DNA from: G965230615 sp965230615
GTDB taxonomy: Bacteria > Pseudomonadota > Gammaproteobacteria > HTCC5015
Assembly (NCBI GenBank): GCA_965230615.1
Contig: OZ246012.1
Location: 2,356,001 to 2,420,000, forward strand
Direction of reading: 5' to 3'
DNA: 64,000 nt
Position 1 is the stretch's first letter. Each line of letters begins with the position of its first letter. The notes below the pieces were generated by a model. That model did no database searches and was not told where the DNA came from. It saw only the letters and a program-made list of their open reading frames with translations. The position numbers and the translations under genes are program-made. This document shows positions 1 to 7,851 of this stretch, piece by piece.

Positions 1-390
1 CAGGATGATATTAAAATCGAAGGTCATGCAATCGAATGTCGCATCAATGCTGAAGATGCAAAAACATTTATCCCTTGCCCCGGCAAAATTGATCGCTTTC
101 ACGCCCCTGGCGGGCCTGGCGTACGTATCGATTCACACATTTATAGTGGTTATACTGTACCGCCACATTACGACTCAATGATTGGCAAAATCATTGTACA
201 TGGACAAGATAGAATTACCGCCATCGAACGTATGCGCGGTGCCTTGAGTGAACTGGTTATTGAAGGCATCAAAACCAATCAGGAACTGCATCGTGACATC
301 ATGCGTGATGGCAACTTCCGTAATGGCGGCACTGATATCCACTACCTTGAAAACAAGCTCAACAGCTTACAGGCAATGGCTGACGGCTGA
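1..390 (+). CDS. accC: Biotin carboxylase, C-terminal part (partial at window start)
   Basis: This is the last 129 residues of the biotin carboxylase subunit of acetyl-CoA carboxylase, which carboxylates biotin on the carrier protein in the first step of fatty acid synthesis. The reading frame is open from base 1 and stops at 388-390. The visible part is the C-terminal lid/dimer domain. It has the family segments ECRINAED, the GPGVRIDSHIYSGYTVPPHYD region and the DSMIGKIIVHG stretch. The start lies outside the window. It is followed 11 bases later by prmA on the same strand, an order known from related gammaproteobacteria. Nothing unusual is visible in this fragment. Confidence 0.95.
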   Translation, partial: QDDIKIEGHAIECRINAEDAKTFIPCPGKIDRFHAPGGPGVRIDSHIYSGYTVPPHYDSMIGKIIVHGQDRITAIERMRGALSELVIEGIKTNQELHRDIMRDGNFRNGGTDIHYLENKLNSLQAMADG

Positions 391-401
391 TTTAAAAAGC
401 T

Positions 402-1382
402 TTGGGTAAACCGCACAAACCAACAAAGATGCCAGAACCTGAGTTTGACCAAACTCAGTTCTGGCATGAGATCAGCTTTGACTTACCGGCCACCGAACTG
501 CAGCGAGCCGAGGACACCTTATTTGCCGCCGGAGCCCTGTCAATCACACTCAAAGATGCCGCAGATCAACCTTTACTCGAACCAGCACCCGGCGAAACAC
601 CCACCTGGGATAATGCCATTATCACCGGCCTGTTTGATTCAGCGCAAAATGCAGACTCACTGCTTGCTGAGTTAAGCGCAGCCTTAGTCGATACAGCTTG
701 CCACAGCCTCCGTTACAACAAGCTCGCTAATCAATGCTGGGAACGTAGCTGGTTAGAGCACTTCAAACCCATGCTGTTTGGCCAGCGCCTCTGGATCTGC
801 CCCAGTCATATCACACCTGAGAGCATCCTGACTGAGCATACCTGCAAAGAACAACAACACCAGGATGAACCTGTTGTTATTATGCTCGATCCTGGGATGG
901 CATTTGGTACAGGCACTCATCCAACAACGGCACTTTGTCTAGCATGGCTGGACTCACAAGATTTACACGACAAGAGCTGCTTAGATTATGGCTGTGGCTC
1001 AGGCATACTGGCCATTGCGGCCGCCAAGCTAGGCGCGCCAACGGTTTATGCTGCCGATATTGACCCACAAGCCGTCACCGCGACACAATGGAACACCGCA
1101 AATAATTCTGTTGCCGAGCTTATTCAAATCAGTGATTGTGAAGCCCTACCAGACGTACAAACAGATGTTGTTTTGGCCAATATTCTGGCGAACATTCTGA
1201 TTGATTTATCGGCAAACCTAGCTGACCGCGTTGCCCCGGGCGGCAAGTTGATTTTATCGGGTATTCTTAGCGAACAAGCTGAGACAGTTATGACAAGCTT
1301 TGAGAAGTGGTTTAGTTTCGCAGCACCCAAACAACTTGAAGATTGGGTGCTGCTTGAAGGGCAGAAAAAATCTAAAGATTAA
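402..1382 (+). CDS. prmA: Ribosomal protein L11 methyltransferase PrmA
   Basis: This SAM-dependent enzyme trimethylates ribosomal protein L11. The N-terminal L11-binding domain (about residues 15-120) is followed by a class I methyltransferase fold. The PrmA signature LDPGMAFGTGTHPTT is at about 162-176, the SAM-binding motif DYGCGSG at 195-201 and ANILANIL near 259. The length of 326 residues is a little above the usual 290-300. The difference is an N-terminal extension and an insertion before the LDPG motif. The frame opens with TTG at 402. An in-frame ATG at 429 would remove nine residues and is an equally possible start, since neither has a clear ribosome binding site. It probably shares a transcript with accC. 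The next gene converges from the other strand only 6 bases away. Confidence 0.95.
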   Translation: MGKPHKPTKMPEPEFDQTQFWHEISFDLPATELQRAEDTLFAAGALSITLKDAADQPLLEPAPGETPTWDNAIITGLFDSAQNADSLLAELSAALVDTACHSLRYNKLANQCWERSWLEHFKPMLFGQRLWICPSHITPESILTEHTCKEQQHQDEPVVIMLDPGMAFGTGTHPTTALCLAWLDSQDLHDKSCLDYGCGSGILAIAAAKLGAPTVYAADIDPQAVTATQWNTANNSVAELIQISDCEALPDVQTDVVLANILANILIDLSANLADRVAPGGKLILSGILSEQAETVMTSFEKWFSFAAPKQLEDWVLLEGQKKSKD

Positions 1383-1388
1383 GTACCA

Positions 1389-2111
1389 TTATTTAAAGTG
1401 ATAGCCAATGCTTAGCTGAATAACCGGCCAAACATCCGCATCCTCGATCTCTTCCTCAAACTCACGTTCTTCAATATCAATATCATCTTGATCAATAAGA
1501 TTCAGATCAGCGCCAGCACCACTCACATTGATATCGACATTTGGGCTACCTTGTAACATCAAACCTAAATCCAAGCCAACCTTTAAACCGCCGCGTCGTC
1601 CAATCGCATTACCCCAACCAATACCCACATAGGGTGCAACACTGTCAAAGTCCACTTTGGCATCTACCCGTGTGCCCACCAAACCACCGGTAACATCACC
1701 GAAATCAGTCTGATTATCCACGATCTGCGCGCCAGCGGTAACTTCATTTGAATTTAATATCACACCAGCACTTAAGCGAAAGCCGCCCCCCAAAGGATGA
1801 AAGTCAATTAAGCCATATTGGTTGTCCAACTGTATTTCAGGGTCTGAATATTGAATACCGCCATCATCCTCAATCTCATCTACCAGATCACTCAGATCTA
1901 ATGAATTAAATCCAAAACGCACATTAATATTTCGAGTTAGCTTAATTGCACCACCTATGCCTGCACCTAGCAAACCGGCATGTGCATCAACTGCCCATTC
2001 AACCGCCTGTGCTGGGCTGCCCAAAACCATTAACAAACTACACATCAGTGCATACTTTCTAGAAAACCTAAGGCAATTACTTGCTCTGCTGTATTGCGTT
2101 TTTTTCACCAT
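1389..2111 (-). CDS. Outer-membrane beta-barrel protein, function unknown
   Basis: I do not recognise a named family. The start at 2111 is chosen because AGGAG sits six bases upstream of that ATG; a longer frame reaches ATG 2138. The protein has a signal peptide (basic start, hydrophobic stretch ending SPAQA) and then alternating hydrophobic and polar strands rich in Gly, Asn and Asp. It ends in SIGYHFK, close to the aromatic C-terminal signature of outer-membrane barrels recognised by BamA. A very acidic loop (EEREFEEEIEDAD) lies just before the last strand. It probably forms a small 8- to 10-stranded barrel. The gene stands alone on the minus strand inside a conserved housekeeping block, so it may be a later insertion. 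Confidence 0.75.
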   Translation of the reverse strand: MVKKTQYSRASNCLRFSRKYALMCSLLMVLGSPAQAVEWAVDAHAGLLGAGIGGAIKLTRNINVRFGFNSLDLSDLVDEIEDDGGIQYSDPEIQLDNQYGLIDFHPLGGGFRLSAGVILNSNEVTAGAQIVDNQTDFGDVTGGLVGTRVDAKVDFDSVAPYVGIGWGNAIGRRGGLKVGLDLGLMLQGSPNVDINVSGAGADLNLIDQDDIDIEEREFEEEIEDADVWPVIQLSIGYHFK

Positions 2112-2241
2112 AATCATCTCCTGATTGGTTTTTGCCATCCCTATTTTATAGATACGCGTTATTATGTCACCCTATATAGAGTTCATACTGTCACAAAAAC
2201 TGTATTTAAGCTTGCGAGATTCCGTTAAGTCGGCATAATTC

Positions 2242-2916
2242 ATGGTTATGCAAACTCGTTGCCCTGCTTGTAATACATTATTCAAAGTCAGCAAGCCACA
2301 GCTGTTAACAGCAAATGGCCAAGTTCGTTGCGGCCATTGTGGACATATCTTTAACGGCTACGATAACCTGCAAAGCAGCTCGAATACGCATTTAAGCAGC
2401 GAAGCCATCAAGCATATGCTGCTCGGTAAACCCAGCAGCACCCCAAAAGACCTGGCTTTTTGGCTAACGGGCATAACCTTAGCCTTGCTACTACTACTCG
2501 CACAACTCGCTTATTTACAGCGTGATAGTCTTGCACAAATCCCGAGTTTAAGCGCAATGATCACAACAGCTTGCGCTAATATCCAAGGCTGTGAACTATC
2601 AGCACAGCGCGACTTAAGCCGCCTACAGTTAGTTAGTCGTAATGTCTACTCTCATCCCAACATTAATGGCGCTTTAATGGTAAATGCCATTATTACCAAT
2701 ACGGCTGACTTCGAACAGCCTTACCCTGTACTGTTGGTAAGCATGTCAAATGTACGTGGCAAAGTCGTTGGTGAACGCTATTTCCGGCCTGACGAATATC
2801 TAGGGAACACTGAAGACACCGAAGGCAAAATGCCTATTGGCAAGCATATTTCAGTTAGTCTTGAGGTTATGGACCCTGGCCAAAATGCACTTGCCTTTGA
2901 ACTAGACTTTTTCTAG
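2242..2916 (+). CDS. Zinc-ribbon (MJ0042-type) and DUF3426 inner-membrane protein
   Basis: The first 40 residues form a zinc ribbon with two CxxC pairs (C7/C10 and C30/C33) of the MJ0042 type. A linker leads to one strong membrane segment at about residues 71-93. The remaining periplasmic part matches the DUF3426 pattern, including a conserved stretch around ITNTADFEQPYPVL and the ending in which cargo-like beta strands close with AFELDFF. The molecular role is unknown. Genes of this type are commonly found between prmA and dusB in pseudomonad-like genomes, as here. ATG 2248 is an alternative start; there is no clear ribosome binding site for either. About 110 bases separate it from dusB, so dusB may have its own promoter. 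Confidence 0.85.
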   Translation: MVMQTRCPACNTLFKVSKPQLLTANGQVRCGHCGHIFNGYDNLQSSSNTHLSSEAIKHMLLGKPSSTPKDLAFWLTGITLALLLLLAQLAYLQRDSLAQIPSLSAMITTACANIQGCELSAQRDLSRLQLVSRNVYSHPNINGALMVNAIITNTADFEQPYPVLLVSMSNVRGKVVGERYFRPDEYLGNTEDTEGKMPIGKHISVSLEVMDPGQNALAFELDFF

Positions 2917-3026
2917 CCCCATCATTAGCGAAAATAGACACTAATCGATAGACAAATCGCGCACCAGACTTCCGCTGGCCAGCTGATCGCGGTAATATCT
3001 GCCCCCCTTACGGGTAAGTATTTATT

Positions 3027-4064
3027 ATGTATATAGGTCCATACAAACTTAGCAACACACTGGTCTTATCGCCTATGGCTGGCATCACTGATGCACCATT
3101 CAGGTCAATTTGTCGGCGACTTGGCGCCGGTTTGGCGGTATCCGAAATGGTAACGACCAAGCCCGAACTGTGGCATACCGCAAAATCTCAACGGCGCATG
3201 GACCACAGTGGCGATGGTGAGCCACGCAGTGTACAAATTGCGGGTACTGACCCCCAGGTGATGGCGGTTGCTGCGCAATATAATGTTGAGCAAGGCGCAC
3301 AAATCATCGATATCAATATGGGCTGCCCTGCCAAAAAAGTCTGTAATGTCTATGCTGGCTCCGCACTGCTGCAGAACGAGAAACTTGTTTCAGAAATATT
3401 AACAGCGGTTGTAAACGCTGTGAATGTACCCGTAACACTAAAAATTCGTACTGGTTGGGACCACAAACACCGTAACGCACTCAATATAGCGCATATTGCT
3501 GAAGCTTCAGGCATTCAAGCACTCGCCATCCACGGCAGAACGCGCGCTGATGCCTATAAAGGTGTCGCCGAATATGACACCATCAAAAAGGTTAAAGCTA
3601 ACTCCAAGATACCAATTTTTGCAAATGGCGATATTTGCACCCCAACAAAAGCAAAAGCCGTGCTAAACTATACGGGCGCAGATGGCCTGCTAATAGGCCG
3701 GGCAGCGCAAGGTAACCCCTGGATCTTTAGAGAGGTTGCCCATTACCTAAAAACAGGCCAGACTCTACCAGAGCCTACATTATTAGAAAAAGGTAATGTA
3801 ATACTTGAGCACTTACAGGCACTGCATCGTTTTTATGGAGAAAAGTCAGGTGCACGTATTGCTCGAAAACACATTGGCTGGTATTTCAAACCAATTTTTG
3901 AGCGATTTTATTCGCTTGATGATTGGTCGAAACATTACTGGCCTAACATAAATAAGCTCGAAAACTGTGAACAGCAGTATATCGCTGTCAGTGATTGCAT
4001 AGCGCAGTTGCTAGATCAGCAATGTCCACCAAAAATAACTGAAGGGAATAAAGCAGCGGCATGA
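3027..4064 (+). CDS. dusB: tRNA-dihydrouridine synthase B
   Basis: This FMN enzyme reduces specific uridines in the tRNA D-loop to dihydrouridine. The N-terminal TIM barrel starts with the family sequence LSPMAGITDAPFR. The catalytic cysteine region NMGCPAKKVC and the FMN-phosphate binding GDI and GADGLLIGRAAQGNPW motifs follow. The helical C-terminal domain binds tRNA. The length of 345 residues is typical (E. coli 321). The stop codon overlaps the start of fis by four bases (ATGA), the classic dusB-fis operon with translational coupling. The 110-base gap upstream suggests a separate promoter, but no convincing -35/-10 pair was found. Confidence 0.96.
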   Translation: MYIGPYKLSNTLVLSPMAGITDAPFRSICRRLGAGLAVSEMVTTKPELWHTAKSQRRMDHSGDGEPRSVQIAGTDPQVMAVAAQYNVEQGAQIIDINMGCPAKKVCNVYAGSALLQNEKLVSEILTAVVNAVNVPVTLKIRTGWDHKHRNALNIAHIAEASGIQALAIHGRTRADAYKGVAEYDTIKKVKANSKIPIFANGDICTPTKAKAVLNYTGADGLLIGRAAQGNPWIFREVAHYLKTGQTLPEPTLLEKGNVILEHLQALHRFYGEKSGARIARKHIGWYFKPIFERFYSLDDWSKHYWPNINKLENCEQQYIAVSDCIAQLLDQQCPPKITEGNKAAA

Positions 4065-4378
4065 ATAATGCAACTAGTAATATTGAGAACGTTGATAACG
4101 TTGATAACGTTACACCATTACCGGCCCCCAAGGAGCGGCGCAAAAACGCACTAAAATCAAGCGTAGAAACCTGCCTTAAACTATATTTCAACAACCTTAA
4201 TGGTGAGAAAGCAGCAGATTTATACAAAATGGTTATTGGGGAAACCGAGCACGCACTGATTAAAACCGTTATGGAATACACTAACGGCAATCAGAGCAAA
4301 GCGGCGGAATACCTGGGTATTACCCGGGGGACCTTGCGTAAAAAAATCAAGCAACATGGTTTATACGCACAAAATTAA
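4061..4378 (+). CDS. fis: DNA-binding protein Fis
   Basis: Fis is a nucleoid protein that bends DNA, organises the chromosome and activates rRNA and other growth-related promoters. The 105-residue length matches the family. The C-terminal half carries the helix-turn-helix, visible as NQSKAAEYLGITRGTLRKK, which is nearly invariant in Fis and in NtrC C-termini. The N-terminal about 25 residues are a poorly conserved arm with an imperfect NVDNVDNV repeat, encoded by the tandem DNA repeat aacgttgataacgttgataa near 4088. It starts inside the dusB stop codon. A strong terminator follows at 4399-4436, so dusB-fis ends there and purH is transcribed separately. Confidence 0.95.
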   Translation: MNNATSNIENVDNVDNVTPLPAPKERRKNALKSSVETCLKLYFNNLNGEKAADLYKMVIGETEHALIKTVMEYTNGNQSKAAEYLGITRGTLRKKIKQHGLYAQN

Positions 4379-4398
4379 ATAAAGTCAGTCTTTAAATC

Positions 4399-4436
4399 GC
4401 TAAGCCCTCATTGTAAGGGCTTAGCTTTTATTTTTA
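4399..4436 (+). terminator. Rho-independent terminator after fis
   Basis: A perfect 9-bp stem (GCTAAGCCC at 4399-4407 with GGGCTTAGC at 4417-4425) has a 9-base loop and is followed by a T-rich tail to about 4436. It lies 20 bases after the fis stop codon. Confidence 0.9.
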
Positions 4437-4516
4437 TTGTATTTCCTTCCACACGTTTGTACGTTATTATCCTCCCCCCGTCACCCGTATACATCTAGCA
4501 ACACAGGAATACACTC

Positions 4517-6088
4517 TTGAACCGCAAGCCTAGTATTAAACGCGCTTTGATTAGCGTATCTGACAAAACCGGTATCCTCGAATTTGCACAAGCCCTACAT
4601 CAGCAAGGTATCGAAATTTTATCAACCGGCGGCACTGCCAAACTGCTCAAAGAGAGCCAAATACCTGTAATCGAAGTGTCTGACCATACTGGCTTTCCTG
4701 AGATGATGGCCGGCAGAGTCAAAACCCTGCACCCTAAAATTCATGGCGGTTTACTTGGCCGACGTGGTATCGATGACGATGTCATGCAGGCACAGGATAT
4801 TCCACCAATTGATTTGCTGGTTGTTAACTTATATCCGTTTGAAGCAACCATAGCCAAGCCTGATTGCGATCTTGATAGCGCCATAGAAAATATTGATATC
4901 GGCGGCCCTGCCATGCTGCGCTCCTCGGCCAAAAACCATGCGGCAGTAACAGTCATCGTTGATACCAAGGACTATCAAACTGTTCTAAACGAAATTAATG
5001 CAAACAACGGCTACGTTAGTGACGCTACACGTTTTAAGCTTGCCTTAAAAGTCTTTGAGCATACCGCTCGTTATGATGGCGCTATCGCCAATTACTTGGG
5101 CTGCTTAAACGAAACAGGCAAAGCAACAGGCTTTGCCAATACGCTGAATGTGCAACTTCATAAAGCACAAGAAATGCGTTATGGGGAAAACCCACATCAA
5201 CAAGCAGCCTTTTATGTTGAAAATGATATTCAGGAGCCTTGCATTGCAACGGCCCAACAAATACAAGGTAAAGCGCTCTCTTACAATAATGTTGCTGATA
5301 GTGACGCAGCTTTAGAGTGCGTAAAACAATTTACCTCGCCTGCTTGCGTGATTGTTAAGCATGCCAACCCTTGCGGTGTCGCTGTTGCCAACGACATTAA
5401 AACAGCCTATGAACGCGCTTATCAAACAGATCCGACCTCAGCATTTGGTGGTATTATCGCTTTTAATCAAACACTGGATGTAGCCACTGCCAAACTCATT
5501 ATTGACCGACAGTTTGTTGAAGTCATTATCGCACCTGAAGCATCTACTGAGGCTATCGAGGTTATTAATAGTAAGCAAAACCTGCGCTTATTGACTACCG
5601 GCCATTGGCAAACAAGCCATGCAGCCATTGATTATAAGCGAGTCAATGGCGGCTTGCTCGTGCAAGATCGCGACTTAGGCATGGTCAATAGTGATGACTT
5701 AACGGTTGTCAGTGCGCGACAACCTACTGACGATGAGTTACAAGATTTATTATTCACCTGGAAGGTCGCAAAGTTTGTTAAGTCCAATGCGATTGTATAC
5801 GGCAAGCACCAGCAAACCATCGGTATCGGTGCAGGCCAAATGAGCCGCGTATATTCAGCTAAAATAGCAGGCATTAAAGCAGCGGATGAGAAGCTAACCG
5901 TTGCTGGATCAGTTATGGCATCTGATGCATTCTTTCCGTTTCGAGATGGCATAGATGCAGCCCACGCAGCAGGAATAGAAGCCGTTATTCAACCAGGCGG
6001 TTCCATGCGAGACCAAGAAGTTATTGATGCTGCGAATGAACATGGTATGGCCATGGTGTTTACTGGTATGCGGCACTTTCGTCACTAG
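4517..6088 (+). CDS. purH: Bifunctional AICAR formyltransferase / IMP cyclohydrolase
   Basis: PurH carries out the last two steps of IMP synthesis: formyl transfer to AICAR, then ring closure. The N-terminal MGS-like cyclohydrolase domain (first about 190 residues) opens with RALISVSDKTG and contains HPKIHGGLLGRR. The formyltransferase part carries the catalytic KHANPCG motif and ends with the family sequence GIEAVIQPGGSMRDQEVI...ANEHGMAMVFTGMRHFRH. The length of 523 residues is normal. The start is TTG at 4517, preceded by AGGA about 9 bases upstream; the protein then begins MNRKPSIKRALIS as in relatives. purD, usually next, is displaced about 5 kb downstream by unrelated genes. No PurR-type operator was recognised. 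Confidence 0.96.
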   Translation: MNRKPSIKRALISVSDKTGILEFAQALHQQGIEILSTGGTAKLLKESQIPVIEVSDHTGFPEMMAGRVKTLHPKIHGGLLGRRGIDDDVMQAQDIPPIDLLVVNLYPFEATIAKPDCDLDSAIENIDIGGPAMLRSSAKNHAAVTVIVDTKDYQTVLNEINANNGYVSDATRFKLALKVFEHTARYDGAIANYLGCLNETGKATGFANTLNVQLHKAQEMRYGENPHQQAAFYVENDIQEPCIATAQQIQGKALSYNNVADSDAALECVKQFTSPACVIVKHANPCGVAVANDIKTAYERAYQTDPTSAFGGIIAFNQTLDVATAKLIIDRQFVEVIIAPEASTEAIEVINSKQNLRLLTTGHWQTSHAAIDYKRVNGGLLVQDRDLGMVNSDDLTVVSARQPTDDELQDLLFTWKVAKFVKSNAIVYGKHQQTIGIGAGQMSRVYSAKIAGIKAADEKLTVAGSVMASDAFFPFRDGIDAAHAAGIEAVIQPGGSMRDQEVIDAANEHGMAMVFTGMRHFRH

Positions 6089-6144
6089 ACTAGAGACTGG
6101 AATTATACGCATTGAACACGAAGCGCATAATACAATGCCCAGGA

Positions 6145-6180
6145 AATATATAACTCAGTGTGCTTAGTTATATATTCTCA
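6145..6180 (+). terminator. AT-rich hairpin downstream of purH
   Basis: A perfect 11-bp inverted repeat (AATATATAACT at 6145-6155 and AGTTATATATT at 6166-6176) with a 10-base loop lies about 60 bases after the purH stop. The stem is AT-rich and has only a weak T tail, so it is a possible weak terminator or simply a secondary structure. Confidence 0.4.
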
Positions 6181-6348
6181 CTGTCATTTTTGCGCTCCGT
6201 GGCCAAACCGGCGTCAATATAACGAAAGTTAATTCGTAATAACCACTGATGTCAGTGCGTAGCCATTTATATTTTTATGCTTTTTTTGCGCATTAGCTGC
6301 TACATAAAGTGTCTAACGAGCGGCCTACATTACTCAAAGACAAAATCA

Positions 6349-6846
6349 TTACGTAGCACATAAGTCGTGCAACGCTTTTCGCTTTGGTAAAGCAGCATTA
6401 CTTTCTGTATCCGAAAAGTAATCTCTTGGTAGATGTGTTTTTTGTATTTCTCCAAAAGCCCCATTATCACATTTGGCTTGCGTCAAAGAACCAATCCTTG
6501 TCGCTGTCACCGCGCTATCGCGCGAATACGCATATACATCATTGATAATTGCCAAAGTACCTTCTGAAAGCTGAGCATTGCCTCCTAATGATGCTATTTC
6601 CTGCTCCACTGTCTGCCCTGCCAGCATGCGTGTCGCCATATCAACAGCAAACTCATTCACAATAGCACACAGTTCAGCATTTTTTTTTACCTGCTCAGGT
6701 GCAATATCATTAGTTGTCACTTTTGGAGGGCATGGTAATTGGCTATAAGCCGTTACACCATCGTCATCGATACATTTGTACACTGCAGCTTGCACATTGG
6801 TGTTGAACAAAACAACAAGCAACAAAGCTGTTTTCAAACTAAGCAT
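6349..6846 (-). CDS. Exported DUF4124-domain protein
   Basis: The function is unknown. The protein starts with a clear signal peptide (hydrophobic LLLVVLF, ending near NVQAA). It is followed directly by a DUF4124-type segment, VYKCIDDDGVTAYSQLPCP, the short N-terminal motif shared by many small periplasmic proteins of proteobacteria. The rest (about 120 residues) has three further cysteines and no recognisable catalytic motif. One of its middle helices reads like a helical bundle (EQVKKNAELCAIVNEFAVDMATRML). It is a monocistronic-looking gene on the minus strand between purH and the CysC-like gene. It is one of the genes that separate purH from purD. Confidence 0.75.
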   Translation of the reverse strand: MLSLKTALLLVVLFNTNVQAAVYKCIDDDGVTAYSQLPCPPKVTTNDIAPEQVKKNAELCAIVNEFAVDMATRMLAGQTVEQEIASLGGNAQLSEGTLAIINDVYAYSRDSAVTATRIGSLTQAKCDNGAFGEIQKTHLPRDYFSDTESNAALPKRKALHDLCAT

Positions 6847-7021
6847 TCAGAAAGCCTATAAATGATTTTGATTCACATGAATATTTTTTTGGGAAGCTGC
6901 TTAGCGCCTCCTTCTTATTAACGGGCGGGATTATATAGTGTTGCGCAGCAATAAAATACTGCCCATATCACATATTGATTATGCAAGCTGAACAATCGCA
7001 ACATCGCTAAAGCATTAGGTT

Positions 7022-7618
7022 TTAGGCAAGCCCCAAATACTCTATAACTTTCTCAACGCAAACATGCAATGGTTGTTCAACGGTATTAAGCTGCACATCG
7101 GGTTGTTCTGATTTCTCATAGACGGCAATACCATTGACGGCATCTGTGTGCTGCGACTCTCTGTGATTAGCTGCAGGGTGATCACAATAAACTTCGATGA
7201 ACTCACCAACAGCAACAGACTCACGCACACGATCTCGGTCTACCCGAAAAGGTGAGGCCGCTGCCACAATCACAATCAAGCCTGACATCATTGCCAGACG
7301 GGCTACCTCACTGATGCGCCTGACACTTTCTGAATGCTGCTGGGGCGTATCAGCCAGATCCCGGCACAAGCCATTCTTTACAGTATCACTGTCTATAATC
7401 AGAGTATGTAGACCCTTTTCAAATAAAGCCCGCTCTAACGCAACCGCTAATGCTGATTTACCGGCCCCGGAGACGCCAGTCAGCCACAACATCATCCCTG
7501 CATGATTATAAGCCCACTTCCTTTCAACTTGTGTGACTGGCGAAAAATCAAATCGATCACCTTTCATATAATCACGCTGCTGAATGCTTTTCATATTTAA
7601 ATTAATAATGTTATTCAT
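7022..7618 (-). CDS. APS-kinase (CysC)-like protein with altered substrate loop
   Basis: This is a P-loop protein related to adenylylsulfate kinase, which phosphorylates APS to PAPS. Family features are the Walker A GVSGAGKS (48-55), the IDSDTVKNGLCRDL segment (about 76-89; canonical LDGDNVRHGL), SVRRISEVA and the SPFRVDRDRVRE stretch. What is missing is the mobile substrate lid: after FIEVYCDHP the usual RDPKGLYKKAR is replaced by an unrelated AANHRESQHTD sequence. The Arg of DNVR is also Lys here. It stands alone, without cysD, cysN or other sulfate genes. It may therefore act on another small molecule or be degenerate. The start is uncertain (ATG 7618, 7594 or 7567). The name is by similarity only. 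Confidence 0.7.
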   Translation of the reverse strand: MNNIINLNMKSIQQRDYMKGDRFDFSPVTQVERKWAYNHAGMMLWLTGVSGAGKSALAVALERALFEKGLHTLIIDSDTVKNGLCRDLADTPQQHSESVRRISEVARLAMMSGLIVIVAAASPFRVDRDRVRESVAVGEFIEVYCDHPAANHRESQHTDAVNGIAVYEKSEQPDVQLNTVEQPLHVCVEKVIEYLGLA

Positions 7619-7783
7619 GTTTTAAAAGCCAAGTTTAGTCGCCTGATAAACAAATACATCCTCAACTATTGCTTACATACTTGCCAGCACGACTGTAGCA
7701 ATATAACTAGTCTCGAGTTTAGACAAAGTCTAACTGCTAGGCCATTAATGACGACTTATTCATAGTATTCTACGCTGCGTGCT

Positions 7784-7803
7784 CTGCTTTGGATCCAAAA
7801 CAG
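7784..7803. repeat. Near-perfect 20-bp palindrome
   Basis: CTG-n-TTTGGATCCAAA-n-CAG is symmetric except for one base in each arm. It lies in the 230-base gap between the AbgT-type transporter gene (ending at 7852) and the CysC-like gene, both on the minus strand. It could be an operator for the CysC-like gene or a hairpin after the transporter; it has no T tail. Confidence 0.4.
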
Positions 7804-7851
7804 CAAAATAGGCGCACCCCAAAAGCCTCAACGGTGCAGTGTTGCTCGCGC

